A stretch of DNA of 64,000 bases from Chryseosolibacter indicum. Its GTDB lineage: Bacteria; Bacteroidota; Bacteroidia; Cytophagales; Cyclobacteriaceae. Shown here piece by piece: positions 17,918 through 26,620 of the stretch. A program made the translations under genes and the position numbers. The notes under the pieces are model-generated. The model was not told the origin of the DNA. It did not search any database and was given only the letters and a program-made list of their open reading frames with translations. Position 1 is the stretch's first letter. Every line of letters begins with the position of its first letter. The stretch lies in contig NZ_JAHESD010000002.1 in assembly GCF_018598585.1 (NCBI RefSeq), positions 142,367 to 206,366 of the forward strand. The letters are read 5' to 3'.

Positions 17918-18119
17918 TGGTGCTAAAGATGCTGGCGAATGCATTGCTCATAAAGAAAAAATGTACCACGGAGATTGAATGATATTTGCAGAATAAGGTA
18001 GTTGCCTACCTTCCTGTATAAGAAAGACGTTGGATCGTTGGCTATTTAATTTTTCAACGGTCGTTTCATCAATAGCTTATTTTTTAGCTTTGTTTGAAAG
18101 ATCTTTCTGCAATTAGAGT

Positions 18120-18377
18120 ATGTTAAAATGTATTTCCAATAAGAAGATGTTTGCAAGTGTCGAGCTTGCGGAAGACGTACTCATCGAGTTATGGACAAAA
18201 AATGACTATACAGATAACAATGCTCCTATTGCGGTATACAAATGCGAAGACTGCGGATATTATCATCTTACCTCCCGCGGACCTATGAATTCCAAACTCG
18301 CCTCACTTATCGGATCCGACAAATTTAAAATTATGAAGGAAGCGAACCGATGGCTTGACAAATGGAAGAAAAAATAG
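18120..18377 (+). CDS. Small protein with a CxxC...H zinc-ribbon-like motif
   Basis: An 85-residue basic soluble protein. The segment YKCEDCGYYHLTSRG (about residues 40-54) carries a CxxC pair and a following His as in half of a zinc ribbon; an additional Cys is at residue 4. The C-terminus is basic (RWLDKWKKK). Similar short proteins are common in Bacteroidota without known function; nucleic-acid binding would be a guess. It stands alone, about 200 bases after the hydrolase. Confidence 0.65.
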   Translation: MLKCISNKKMFASVELAEDVLIELWTKNDYTDNNAPIAVYKCEDCGYYHLTSRGPMNSKLASLIGSDKFKIMKEANRWLDKWKKK

Positions 18378-18845
18378 AGTCATATTTTTCTACTTCGCCT
18401 GCTGTATAAATCTTGCCAAGCCAATATAATCGCAGGAAAGTGTGCCTTCAAACCCGAATACCGGAATATATTTAAGTACAAGCCCCGGAGCCTCAGTTTT
18501 TGTATAACAAGAGTAAATAGGTATTCTTCTAATAGATCTTCATCCAGGTGATAAGGTATTGCTAGCCTGTAGGACCAGAGGTGGACCCATCTGCTTATAG
18601 TAACGGATTAGTTGTCCTTCTGCCATTCTTCTGTCATCCTTCTATCAACCTTCTGAAAAAGGCCTTTTTATAGAAGAATCATTGAATCTACAGTAAAAAA
18701 CCGCAGTATTACTACTAATGCCAGACCGTATCAACACGGTAGCCACGCTTACTGTTGTAGACAACGAAAAAGAAGGTGACGGAGGGAAAAGTTTGTTTTT
18801 ATACGCTTTCTGAAAGCCGGATATTGTGCTTTTACGGAATGTGCG
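18378..18845. other. Intergenic stretch with hendecamer repeat array
   Basis: Some 470 bases without a convincing gene on either strand. The recognisable structure is an 11-bp-periodic array at 18616-18659 that runs into a hairpin at 18652-18674. The remainder shows no coding pattern that I can identify. Confidence 0.6.
18616..18674 (-). repeat. 11-bp-periodic repeat array ending in a hairpin
   Basis: Four 11-base units on the plus strand: CCTTCTGCCAT, TCTTCTGTCAT, CCTTCTATCAA, CCTTCTGAAAA (18616-18659). On the minus strand the unit reads ATGRCAGAAGR. The last unit merges into the palindrome AAAAAGGCCTTTTT (18656-18669), flanked by CTTCT and AGAAG, so the array is capped by a stem-loop. A similar unit length and ATG anchor recur at 42928-42982 and 55640-55737. 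Confidence 0.75.
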
Positions 18846-19433
18846 TCATTTAGTTCTTTTTAACAAGGCAGGATAAGTTTCCCGGGCCTTTCTGCTGAAG
18901 ATATGGCTACTTTCTATTTTGCCTGAATGGAGTTCCAATGACCAGTCGCCGCCTTGTAACTCGGCACCTGTGTCATTTTCAGACGCCGCGATGTCTATAC
19001 CTGTTCGAACAGCAAAGCTGTTCACAAATCCAATACCTCTCGATCCTTTCCCTACTTCACAGCCATAGATCAGGATGTCTCCTCCTGGCATAAAGCATTC
19101 TTTCCATGTCCCCAATATGAGCTCACTTTCTTCAATCATATCACCTGTAAGCTCTTTATTAGCAAAAAGTAGCTTGCCTGCCTCGCCGTGGGTTACAATG
19201 TGGAGGGAGTTTACTGGTTTATGGGTTTTAACCGCGCTGGTAATAAAGGCAAGTATATCACTTGAGTTATTAAAGAACACAACTTTAGTCCCTGGTTTTA
19301 TTTCCTTAACCAGAACTTCTATGTTCTTTAAACTTCTGTCGATTACAACAACATTAGAGCCTTGCTTATTCTGCTGCGCGAAAAGAATCTGGATGGATAA
19401 GATAAAGGCGAGTAGAAACTGTTTCATAAGCAA
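18846..19433 (-). CDS. Secreted free-standing DUF4347 protein (caspase/gingipain-fold-like)
   Basis: A 195-residue protein with a signal peptide (MLMKQFLLAFILSIQILFAQ, cleavage near 20). The mature domain fits DUF4347: VVVIDRSLKNIEVL, LHIVTHGEAGKL with H82-G83, ILIYGCEVGKG with C125, then FVNSFAVRTGIDIAASEN and GGDWSLEL near the end. The His-Gly ... Cys pattern after two hydrophobic strands is the layout of clan CD cysteine peptidases, to which DUF4347 is related in fold; activity is unproven. In most proteins DUF4347 is the N-terminal part of very large surface proteins, so an isolated secreted copy is unusual. It reads in the same direction as, but downstream of and well separated from, the ABC permease. 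Confidence 0.8.
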   Translation of the reverse strand: MLMKQFLLAFILSIQILFAQQNKQGSNVVVIDRSLKNIEVLVKEIKPGTKVVFFNNSSDILAFITSAVKTHKPVNSLHIVTHGEAGKLLFANKELTGDMIEESELILGTWKECFMPGGDILIYGCEVGKGSRGIGFVNSFAVRTGIDIAASENDTGAELQGGDWSLELHSGKIESSHIFSRKARETYPALLKRTK

Positions 19434-19766
19434 ATCTCCAAAACATATTGTCGGAAAAAATTGATGCCTATAACACTATCTATAAACGATTTTTACCTAT
19501 TTCTCGGAACCATAGATAAACTTGCTGCTTTTCTAATGGGTCGTAATAGCGCTTGTATCGATTGAGTAACTCAAACTGCTGCCGCTTATAACAGTTCTTC
19601 CGAAACCGTTATTCTGTTCACAAGGAAAAAAACTTTTACAACAGGCCAAGCTCATTATTGTCTTGCTTCAGTTTCCTGTTGCAATAGTAGGCAGTTGTAG
19701 AACGAGTTAAACAAAAGAACCACATAGTTTCAAGTCATGCGGTTCTATTTTACAGATGTAATACTT
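19434..19766. other. Intergenic stretch with terminator and possible coding remnant
   Basis: About 330 bases. A terminator for the ABC permease lies at 19710-19746. On the minus strand, from about 19605 down to 19483, a frame without a start reads CYKRQQFELLNRYKRYYDPL and continues to VYLWFREIGKNRL before a stop; its composition looks protein-like and it may be a gene remnant, but it is too short to assign. Confidence 0.4.
19710..19746 (-). terminator. Terminator-like hairpin after ABC permease gene
   Basis: AGAACCACAT (19716-19725) pairs with ATGCGGTTCT (19737-19746) with one mismatch. On the minus strand the stem is followed by TTTTGTTT. It lies 20 bases beyond the stop of the permease gene. 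Confidence 0.75.
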
Positions 19767-22223
19767 CTAATTGACACGGAAAGTATCAACCGGATTTTTG
19801 CTTGCAGCCCTTATAGATTCAAAGCTTATTGTGAGCCAGGCAATCAAAAAAGCAATCATTCCTGAAATTAAAAAGACCGTAATACCCGGGCTGATTTTAT
19901 ACGCAAACCCCTCCAGCCATTTGTTCATAGCGTAGTAACCCAGCGGAACAGAGATAACAAATGAAATTACAATAAGTCTGATATACTCTTTCGACAGCAT
20001 GGTTACAATACTTTGTACTGAGGCTCCAACAACTTTACGTATACCGATTTCTTTTGTCTTGCGCTCGGCAACGTAAACCGAGAGACCATATAAGCCAAGG
20101 CAGGAGATAATCAATGCAATAGTAGTTGAAATGGTAAGCAGGGTAGAAGTACGCTTTTCGGCGGCGTAAAGTGTCTTTATGTTTTCATTTAAAAAGATAC
20201 TTTCGAAAGGAGCATCGTTTATGCGTTCATCCCACAATGCTTTCATCTTTGCCTGCGTTTGTTGGAACGATTTCATTTCTATTGTTACTGCCATGTAAGG
20301 GAAGTAATCGCGGTTTCCTGATAGCATAAACAGCATCGGGCGGATTTTGCGATGCAGCGAGAATTGGTGAAAGTCGTTTACTACACCGATAATAGAAAGT
20401 TCGTACCGTTCAGAACCCGGTTCAAAGAATATTCTTGAGCCCACAGCTTTATCGAGAGGAATATCAAACTCCTTCAGGCTTGCCTCATTAACTATAATTT
20501 TAATTGGATTAATCGTGTCATTAGGAAGATTATCTTGTCCCACAATAAAATCTCTTCCGGCAATCAGATCAATATTAAGCGCATTAAAGTATTCAGCATC
20601 AACACTAATGATGTCGTGAGTAACAGACTGATCGTTTGACGATCCTTCTTTGTAAACACCCCAATCCCGCGAAAGCGGTGTTGATGGAATACTTGATGTT
20701 GCAGATACAATGCCTACACCTTCCAACGCTTCAAAAGCTGATTTTAAGGTTGTATATTGACCGGATGCCTGTGCAGTGCGCATGGGTATCATTACAACCT
20801 GGTCTGTTGTAAATCCTAACGATTTGGTTTGAACATATTTAAGTTGTTGTTGGATAATAACAATAGAGGAAATAAGGGTAATTGTGATTACGAATTGGAA
20901 AACTACAAGTCCTTTTCTTAACCATTGTGATCCGTCACTGCTTAGAGACTTTCCTTTTAAAACGGAAGTTGGTTTTAGTGATGAAAGAAAAAAGGCAGGG
21001 TAACTTCCTGCAAGAAGGCCTGTGGTGGCGGCAATAAATAATGTGGCTGAGATAATAAAGGGAAGATTGTTTCCGGTAAATGCCAAGTGCTTTTGCATGA
21101 TTTCATTAAAGAAAGGTAGCGCAAATACTACCATTAGAAAAGCTAAGACCAAAGCAAAAGCAACAATAACCAATGACTCTCCTAAAAATTGCCTGATGAG
21201 GTTATTTCTAAAGGCACCCATCGATTTACGTATCCCTACTTCGCCTGCACGTTGTGCGGATTTAGCCGTTGTAAGGTTCATGAAGTTGATACAGGCCAGC
21301 AGAAGTATAAAAATACCAATAGTGCCGATGATGTAGATGTAGGTAATGCTACTGCTGTTGGTATCAGATGAAGCATCGGTTCTGATATCAGAATATAACC
21401 TTACCTCGTCAAGTGGTTGTAGCTTGAGTATCTTATTTCTTCCGGATTGCCTTAGTTCATTGCCAGCATGCATTTCTACAAACCCTGGCAGCTTAGCTTC
21501 AACGTTCTTGTATGTTTCCGGCTCTTGAAGCTTAATGTAACTGCCTACAATATTATTGTTAGCCCACGTAGTTTGATTTAAAACCCATTGTCCCCAACCA
21601 TTGCTATTCATGCTCATGTAGATGTCCGCATCTACATGAGAAGGAAATTCCGAAGGAGCTACCACTCCTGTTACGCGAAAAGTGTCGGCAGCGGTACCGC
21701 TGTTGATAATAATCAATTCATCCAGTGGACTTCTTTTACCAAAGATCTTTTCACTTAGCTTCTGCGAGATCAAGGCAGTAGACGGAGCGTCTAACGCAGT
21801 TGCGGCATTGCCTTCAATAAGCTGATAAGGGAAAACATCAAGAAAAGTTGAATCGACAAGAAAAGCTTTCTTCTCGAAAAATGAATTATCCTTATACCGT
21901 ACAATATTGATCTCTGTATTCAAAGGTTTCATCACCCTGGTAAACGTTTCAATTTCTGGCAATACCTGCGCAAGACCAGGTGCAATAGGAGGTGACGCAT
22001 TTCCTGTTGTTTCAGCTACACCATCTTTAACAAATGTTGTATTGATACGGAAGATTTTCTCGCGCTCGGAAAACCCTTTCTCATAATTAAATTCGTCCTG
22101 TATATACAGCGTTATTAAAATGCAACACGCGATACCTGTTGACAGGCCTAAAATGTTTATCAAAGAGAATACTTTGTTTTTTACAAGTAGTCTCAAGGCA
22201 ATGATAATATAGTTTCTTAGCAT
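19767..22223 (-). CDS. ABC transporter permease, MacB/FtsX type
   Basis: An 818-residue inner-membrane permease of the large Bacteroidota family with two MacB periplasmic domains and two FtsX domains. The sequence begins MLRNYIIIALRLLVKNKVFS with the first helix at about residues 18-42, followed by a large periplasmic part to about 285. A triple helix block follows (about 290-405, with the motif AEVGIRKSMGA in the variant form GEVGIRKSMGA), then a helix near 430 with LRKGLVVFQFVITITLISS, a second periplasmic domain (about 460-680) and a final FtsX block with TKEIGIRKVVGASV. These proteins usually pair with an ATP-binding subunit, absent next to this gene. Mechanotransmission or efflux roles are known for relatives; substrate unknown. 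Confidence 0.93.
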   Translation of the reverse strand: MLRNYIIIALRLLVKNKVFSLINILGLSTGIACCILITLYIQDEFNYEKGFSEREKIFRINTTFVKDGVAETTGNASPPIAPGLAQVLPEIETFTRVMKPLNTEINIVRYKDNSFFEKKAFLVDSTFLDVFPYQLIEGNAATALDAPSTALISQKLSEKIFGKRSPLDELIIINSGTAADTFRVTGVVAPSEFPSHVDADIYMSMNSNGWGQWVLNQTTWANNNIVGSYIKLQEPETYKNVEAKLPGFVEMHAGNELRQSGRNKILKLQPLDEVRLYSDIRTDASSDTNSSSITYIYIIGTIGIFILLLACINFMNLTTAKSAQRAGEVGIRKSMGAFRNNLIRQFLGESLVIVAFALVLAFLMVVFALPFFNEIMQKHLAFTGNNLPFIISATLFIAATTGLLAGSYPAFFLSSLKPTSVLKGKSLSSDGSQWLRKGLVVFQFVITITLISSIVIIQQQLKYVQTKSLGFTTDQVVMIPMRTAQASGQYTTLKSAFEALEGVGIVSATSSIPSTPLSRDWGVYKEGSSNDQSVTHDIISVDAEYFNALNIDLIAGRDFIVGQDNLPNDTINPIKIIVNEASLKEFDIPLDKAVGSRIFFEPGSERYELSIIGVVNDFHQFSLHRKIRPMLFMLSGNRDYFPYMAVTIEMKSFQQTQAKMKALWDERINDAPFESIFLNENIKTLYAAEKRTSTLLTISTTIALIISCLGLYGLSVYVAERKTKEIGIRKVVGASVQSIVTMLSKEYIRLIVISFVISVPLGYYAMNKWLEGFAYKISPGITVFLISGMIAFLIAWLTISFESIRAASKNPVDTFRVN

Positions 22224-22389
22224 AACAGAAAGGATTTGGGTTAACAGGATTTTAAATAGAACTTCACCTTAGGGGGATGGTTACAGTACTATCACACAAA
22301 ATTTTTTGGTAAAGACAGGTGTTTGATACAAAAGTTGCATAATGCGGTGATCGGAACGAAGTATTTGGTTACTCTAAGTGTGCTTTTAA

Positions 22390-22412
22390 TTGACAGATAA
22401 GGGGTATTTTGT
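22390..22412 (+). promoter_or_regulatory. Bacteroidota-like promoter close to the start codon
   Basis: TTGACA (22390-22395) and GTATTTTG (22404-22411) followed by TATCTTCAC resemble the Bacteroidota -33/-7 pair (TTG ... TAnnTTTG), though the -7 box is one base short of consensus. The signal-peptide frame begins at GTG 22424, so the leader would be very short. No -7 element of better quality is visible upstream. Confidence 0.4.
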
Positions 22413-22423
22413 ATCTTCACACT

Positions 22424-23914
22424 GTGAAAGCACTAACCTCTCTGGTTGCCCTTTTGGTACTTGCCCTGGTTTCCTATGGCCAGATTAATATTGATTCCGT
22501 GCAGCAAAAGCTTTCAACACCACCACAGTTGCCAGATTCTTTAAAGACAACATGGTTAAAAGTAGATTCTATACGAGTTGGTTTTAATCACTCGTCCGAC
22601 AGTTTAAGAGGTGAATATCAGCAGTTGATCGCCCCGATTGACTCTAAAATCAATAAGGTTCAACATAAAATTGACAGCTTAAACAAGCTAGGAATGCCAG
22701 CCAATGCGCTTACGCAGAAATTGGATAGCCTTGATCAAAAAAGAAAGGCTTTAAAAAATGATTTAGATCAGAAGACTTCATCCCTTAAAACAAAAACAAT
22801 CGGTAAGCTGGACAAAGTTGAGATGACGCCAGGAATGGAAAAGGTAAGGGGAGATCTTACACAACAAGTTAATGGGTTTAATCTTTCTGATAAGAACATA
22901 ACAGGTATACCTTCAATTGAAGTGCCGGGTTATTCTATTCCCGATTCTGATCAGTTAAGTAGTATTTCATCACAACTCGGCGAAGCCGGTAAGGTGGCAG
23001 AATTGCCGAAAGTAGATACACCTCTTGGTAATGTAACTGATATAACAGGGGAGGTTAAAGGATTAAGTGAAGATATAACAACCATTACAAAAGGTGGGAA
23101 TCTTAACGATTTAAAAAACATTGATAAGACAATCGAGAGCCAGGCAGGGAAAATTGAAGGCGTACAAGAATTGCAAAAGCAATCGGGAGCTGTAGATGGT
23201 CTTCAAGGTAATATTGATAAAATGGGAAACCCGGATGCTTTAAAACAAGAGGCTAAAGCAATGGCTAAGAAAGAAGCCATCAATCACTTTGCCGGGAAAG
23301 AAGAACAGTTGAAGGCGGCGATGGATAAGCTTTCAAAATACAAGGCTAAGTATAGTTCTGTTAAAAGCATTAAAGACCTACCTAAACGTCCACCCAATGC
23401 GATGAAGGGCAAGCCATTTATTGAAAGGTTTGTACCAGGAATGTATTTGCAGTTTCAAAATAAAAATGGATGGTTCTTTGATGTAAACCCGTATGGAAGT
23501 TACAAGATAAGTGGGAGGTTTACTTCCGGTTTAGGATGGAATCAGCGTTTTGTTTATGATCATAAGGCGCAGCTATGGCTTTCGAGAAGTAGAATTTTTG
23601 GTCCCCGCGCGTTTGTTGATTTTCATGTTGGCAAGGGATTCAATGTTCACCTGGAACAAGAGGTGATGAATACCTTTGTACCAAATACCCTTACAGGCAA
23701 TACCGATAATGGCAAAAGGGAATGGGTTTGGAGCACGATGCTGGGGCTAAAAAAACAATACAAGATTTATAAAAATTTAAATGGTACAGTGCTGATACAG
23801 TACAACCTTTTTAATCTTTACTATAAGGCACCTTATCTTGATCGCCTTAATTCAAGGATAGGATTTGAATACACTTTAAAAAAGAAGCAGAGTAAGGAAG
23901 AGGCGAAGAACTGA
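22424..23914 (+). CDS. Secreted coiled-coil protein with C-terminal beta-rich (membrane barrel-like) domain
   Basis: A 496-residue exported protein that I do not recognise as a named family. A signal peptide (KALTSLVALLVLALVSYGQ) begins it. Residues about 20-140 are heptad-like helices rich in K, D, S and L (LDSLDQKRKALKNDLDQ), continuing as a long coiled coil up to about 310. The last about 160 residues (from FIERFVPGMYLQF) are aromatic, alternating strands (WFFDVNPYGSYKISGRF, LGWNQRFVYD, RAFVDFHVGKGF, LIQYNLFNLYYKAP), as in an outer-membrane beta-barrel. A helical periplasmic part tethered to an outer-membrane barrel is a plausible picture. I chose the GTG at 22424 because it starts the signal peptide exactly; a TTG at 22409 is the alternative. 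A terminator follows at 24068-24100. Confidence 0.8.
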   Translation: MKALTSLVALLVLALVSYGQINIDSVQQKLSTPPQLPDSLKTTWLKVDSIRVGFNHSSDSLRGEYQQLIAPIDSKINKVQHKIDSLNKLGMPANALTQKLDSLDQKRKALKNDLDQKTSSLKTKTIGKLDKVEMTPGMEKVRGDLTQQVNGFNLSDKNITGIPSIEVPGYSIPDSDQLSSISSQLGEAGKVAELPKVDTPLGNVTDITGEVKGLSEDITTITKGGNLNDLKNIDKTIESQAGKIEGVQELQKQSGAVDGLQGNIDKMGNPDALKQEAKAMAKKEAINHFAGKEEQLKAAMDKLSKYKAKYSSVKSIKDLPKRPPNAMKGKPFIERFVPGMYLQFQNKNGWFFDVNPYGSYKISGRFTSGLGWNQRFVYDHKAQLWLSRSRIFGPRAFVDFHVGKGFNVHLEQEVMNTFVPNTLTGNTDNGKREWVWSTMLGLKKQYKIYKNLNGTVLIQYNLFNLYYKAPYLDRLNSRIGFEYTLKKKQSKEEAKN

Positions 23915-24367
23915 TTTTCAGTGCGTTGAATCACACCAATGCATCTTTTTGCAAACTTATGATGGTTTTTACAATGTCCCAGGTAGCGTTTATTTAAAGA
24001 TTTACCTAACGATGACTCCAACCGTTTGTGTTTGAACATAGGCGTAAGTTGGGTTATTACAAGGATTAAAAGCAGTTAAGGCAATTGACTGCTTTTTTAT
24101 TTCTGCCTAGGGGCAAAAATTGTGGATAATTGCCGCCTATTTCGATACTCAAATCCACCTTTCTAAGCAACTTTATAGTAGAATCAGTCTTTTTAGCCCA
24201 CTTAAAGCCGCTTTATCGCTTTCTCCAGTTCATTACGGCCGCTGGCGCGATTTTTTTATCCTAACCAACAGTAGAAGTGGTGAAATTGGTGTCTTTACTA
24301 AGATCCGATTTCTAGTGATAGCGAGAACCCCCGTCTTTCTGGTTAAAAATAGCCGAAGGATCTTTAT
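23915..24367. other. Intergenic stretch before the HYR-repeat gene
   Basis: About 450 bases. The first part holds the terminator at 24068-24100. The following about 260 bases are more GC-rich than typical intergenic DNA here and include GAGAACCCCCGTCTTTCTGG shortly before the next start. I see no gene and cannot match a known riboswitch, but a long untranslated leader is possible. Confidence 0.45.
24068..24100 (+). terminator. Intrinsic terminator downstream of coiled-coil protein gene
   Basis: AAAGCAGT (24068-24075) pairs with ACTGCTTT (24087-24094) across an 11-nt loop, followed by TTTTATTT. Confidence 0.82.
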
Positions 24368-26620
24368 ATGTTATCAGAACGAAACAGAATCATAAGGCAC
24401 CAATTATTGAAAGCCATAAACAAGGTTTTCAAATTACCTTGTTTATGGTTCTTATCAGTTGTTGAACTACGCACCTACGTTGCAACTGCTCTTCTAGTAA
24501 CTATCATTTCATCTTACACTTACGGTCAAACTTGCAATGATTGTCCTGCTTCTTCTCAATGCCGCCCCTGTCAGGGAAATTTTATAAGTATAACATTAAG
24601 ATATAATGGGATAATACCTGCCTGGATTGCTGCGTCAGATGGAGAAGAAGGAATCTTTTGGGATTTTGTGCGCCCAGGAGAAACATTTACAGTTAAGGGA
24701 AGTGCTCCTGGAAATCGGTTTGAAAGAAACAGGCTGACAATAACTGTAGCAGGTATTTTAGAAACGTCGATTCTTACTTCTTGCGAGGGAAATCTTTTCA
24801 TTGGGCTCCTGTTAAACAGGTTTACCGTTGTAGCTGCAGAAAGCGCACTGGGCGGAAAATTATGTTGCCGCGCTGGAGATGTTGATACTACTAACCCTCA
24901 GATAACAAATTGTCCGCCTACTGTTGAAGTAGATATAAACCCAGGTGAATGTACCAAAGCAGTTACCTGGAATGTGCCTACGGCTACCGATAATTGCTCT
25001 GTTGCAAGTTTCGTCAGCAACTACCAGCCAGGATTTAAATTTGGAATAGGCACGACAAAAGTTACTTATACAGCAAAGGACCTCTCCGGAAATACTACTA
25101 CCTGTTCCTTTGATGTAAGAGTGAGAGATAAAACAAGTCCAGTATTCTCTTTTTGCCCGGGTAACATTACCCTAAGAGCCAATGAGAAGGGTGAAGCTGT
25201 TGCCACGTGGTCACTTCCTACCGCTACAGACAATTGTAGTGCAGTAACACTTTCAAGTATACATAAACCAGGCGATGTATTTAAGATAGGCAAAACAGAA
25301 GTCGTTTATACTGCCAAGGACAATAGTGGTAATGCTTCTACCTGCAAATTTAATGTTGTAGTTGAAGATCAATCACCTCCTGTAATCACAAAGTGTCCTT
25401 CCAACATAACCTTGGTAGCAAATACGAGTTGCAATGCTATTGCTACATGGCTAGCGCCAACAGCAAATGATAATTCAGGAAGCGTTACCCTTACAAGTTC
25501 TCATAAATCCGGAAATAGTTTTCCAATTGGCAGAACAGAAGTAACATACACTGCTACAGATTTGTCCGGTAACAGTTCTACGTGCAGCTTTTTTATAGAT
25601 GTTAGTAACGGGAATAAACCTGTAATAACAGGATGTCCTGGCACTATCACTATTGCGTCAGGAGAGTCAGGTAAAGCTGTGGTTCAATGGATAGAACCAG
25701 TAGCAACTTTACGATGCGGCATTCCTTCTGTGGTAAGTACGCATAAGCCACGTGATGTTTTTGAAATAGGCAGTACGGAAGTAACGTATACTGCGAAAGA
25801 TGATAAAGGCAATTCAGCTGTTTGTAAGTTCATTGTTAAAGTAGAGGATAAAACAGGTCCAGCATTCACTAACTGTCCTGGTGCCCTTGTAGCAAGAGCA
25901 GATGATGGTTGTAATGTACGAGTATTTTGGGACCCACTTGTTGCAACAGATCATTCAGGTTTAATCAATATCACAAGCACACATAAACCAGGAGACGTTT
26001 TTCCAATTGGAAAAACAGAGGTGACGTATAAAGCCATAGATCGATTTGGTAATGCAAGTTTATGCAAGTTTGAAGTGACTGTCATGGATGAGAACTTGCC
26101 CGAGATAACAGGATGTCCTTCAGATATATCCGCTAAAGCAGATTACACAGGAAAAGTTGATGTTGAATGGACGGAGCCAACGGCAACTACACCGTGTGGT
26201 AATGTAAACTTAATCGCATCTCATTTACCAGGTAGTTCTTTTTCTATTGGTACAACAAGAGTTGAATATTTAGCTACAACAGCCAACGGAGCAGTAGCAA
26301 GTTGTAGGTTCAATGTTGTAGTCTCGTATGATGACATTGATTTTGATATTGGCAAGGTCATAACACCTGATGGTGATGGAATCAATGATACTTGGTTCTT
26401 GAAGAACATCGAAAAGTACAAAGAGAACAAAGTGATTATAGTAGACAGATGGGGAAGTGAGATCTTTAATGCCTCAGGGTACAATAATGAGAATATTGTT
26501 TGGAACGGTGAAAACAAAGCGGGAGTCGGTGTACCAACCGGAACCTACTTCTACACCATATCGGTAAAGCTGGGGCCGAACATGATAGATAAGCGTGGTT
26601 TTATAGAACTGATCCGATGA
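24368..26620 (+). CDS. HYR-repeat surface protein with gliding-motility-type T9SS C-terminal domain
   Basis: A 750-residue cell-surface protein. After an unusually long N-terminus (about 38 residues) comes a hydrophobic export segment (TYVATALLVTIISSYTYGQ), then a cysteine-rich domain (TCNDCPASSQCRPCQG) with beta strands to about residue 170. Six HYR (hyalin) repeats of about 80 residues follow (roughly 175-650), each with CP near the start, a central HKPGDVF-like segment and a TYTAKDxxGN motif near the end; HYR domains are immunoglobulin-like adhesion modules. The last about 95 residues (TPDGDGINDTWFLKNI, VDRWGSEIFN, VPTGTYFYTI) are a CHU_C/gliding-motility-associated C-terminal domain, a signal for type IX secretion. 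The gene overlaps the PorP/SprF gene by 4 bases, which fits co-expression of a type B cargo with its own SprF-like partner. Confidence 0.93.
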   Translation: MLSERNRIIRHQLLKAINKVFKLPCLWFLSVVELRTYVATALLVTIISSYTYGQTCNDCPASSQCRPCQGNFISITLRYNGIIPAWIAASDGEEGIFWDFVRPGETFTVKGSAPGNRFERNRLTITVAGILETSILTSCEGNLFIGLLLNRFTVVAAESALGGKLCCRAGDVDTTNPQITNCPPTVEVDINPGECTKAVTWNVPTATDNCSVASFVSNYQPGFKFGIGTTKVTYTAKDLSGNTTTCSFDVRVRDKTSPVFSFCPGNITLRANEKGEAVATWSLPTATDNCSAVTLSSIHKPGDVFKIGKTEVVYTAKDNSGNASTCKFNVVVEDQSPPVITKCPSNITLVANTSCNAIATWLAPTANDNSGSVTLTSSHKSGNSFPIGRTEVTYTATDLSGNSSTCSFFIDVSNGNKPVITGCPGTITIASGESGKAVVQWIEPVATLRCGIPSVVSTHKPRDVFEIGSTEVTYTAKDDKGNSAVCKFIVKVEDKTGPAFTNCPGALVARADDGCNVRVFWDPLVATDHSGLINITSTHKPGDVFPIGKTEVTYKAIDRFGNASLCKFEVTVMDENLPEITGCPSDISAKADYTGKVDVEWTEPTATTPCGNVNLIASHLPGSSFSIGTTRVEYLATTANGAVASCRFNVVVSYDDIDFDIGKVITPDGDGINDTWFLKNIEKYKENKVIIVDRWGSEIFNASGYNNENIVWNGENKAGVGVPTGTYFYTISVKLGPNMIDKRGFIELIR
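24414..24448 (+). promoter_or_regulatory. Perfect hairpin in the early coding region of the HYR gene
   Basis: CCATAAACAAGGT (24414-24426) and ACCTTGTTTATGG (24436-24448) form a perfect 13-bp stem with a 9-nt loop, inside codons about 16-27 of the predicted gene. There is no in-frame ATG, GTG or TTG between the hairpin and the hydrophobic export segment, so it must lie in the mRNA between start codon and signal peptide. A role in translation or attenuation is inference. Confidence 0.6.

Noticed and set aside
17995..18012. Stem-loop AAGGTAG/CTACCTT after the hydrolase gene
   Set aside because: No T-run follows it and it is short, so I cannot say that it is a terminator.
18616..18659. Considered as a CRISPR-like array
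   Set aside because: The repeat units are 11 bases with no unique spacers of 30-40 bases, and no cas genes are present.
19480..19607. Protein-like stretch on the minus strand (YKRQQFELLNRYKRYYDPL ...)
   Set aside because: No start codon, a stop directly in front of it, only about 42 codons; it could be a remnant but I cannot identify a family.
24300..24367. GAGAACCCCCGTCTTTCTGG and neighbours as a riboswitch or exosortase-type motif
   Set aside because: No recognised conserved core or pairing scheme could be completed by eye.
24120..24395. A 91-codon open frame before the HYR gene
   Set aside because: Begins with TTG in the presumed leader, overlaps the start of a well-supported gene in another frame, and shows no domain or signal.
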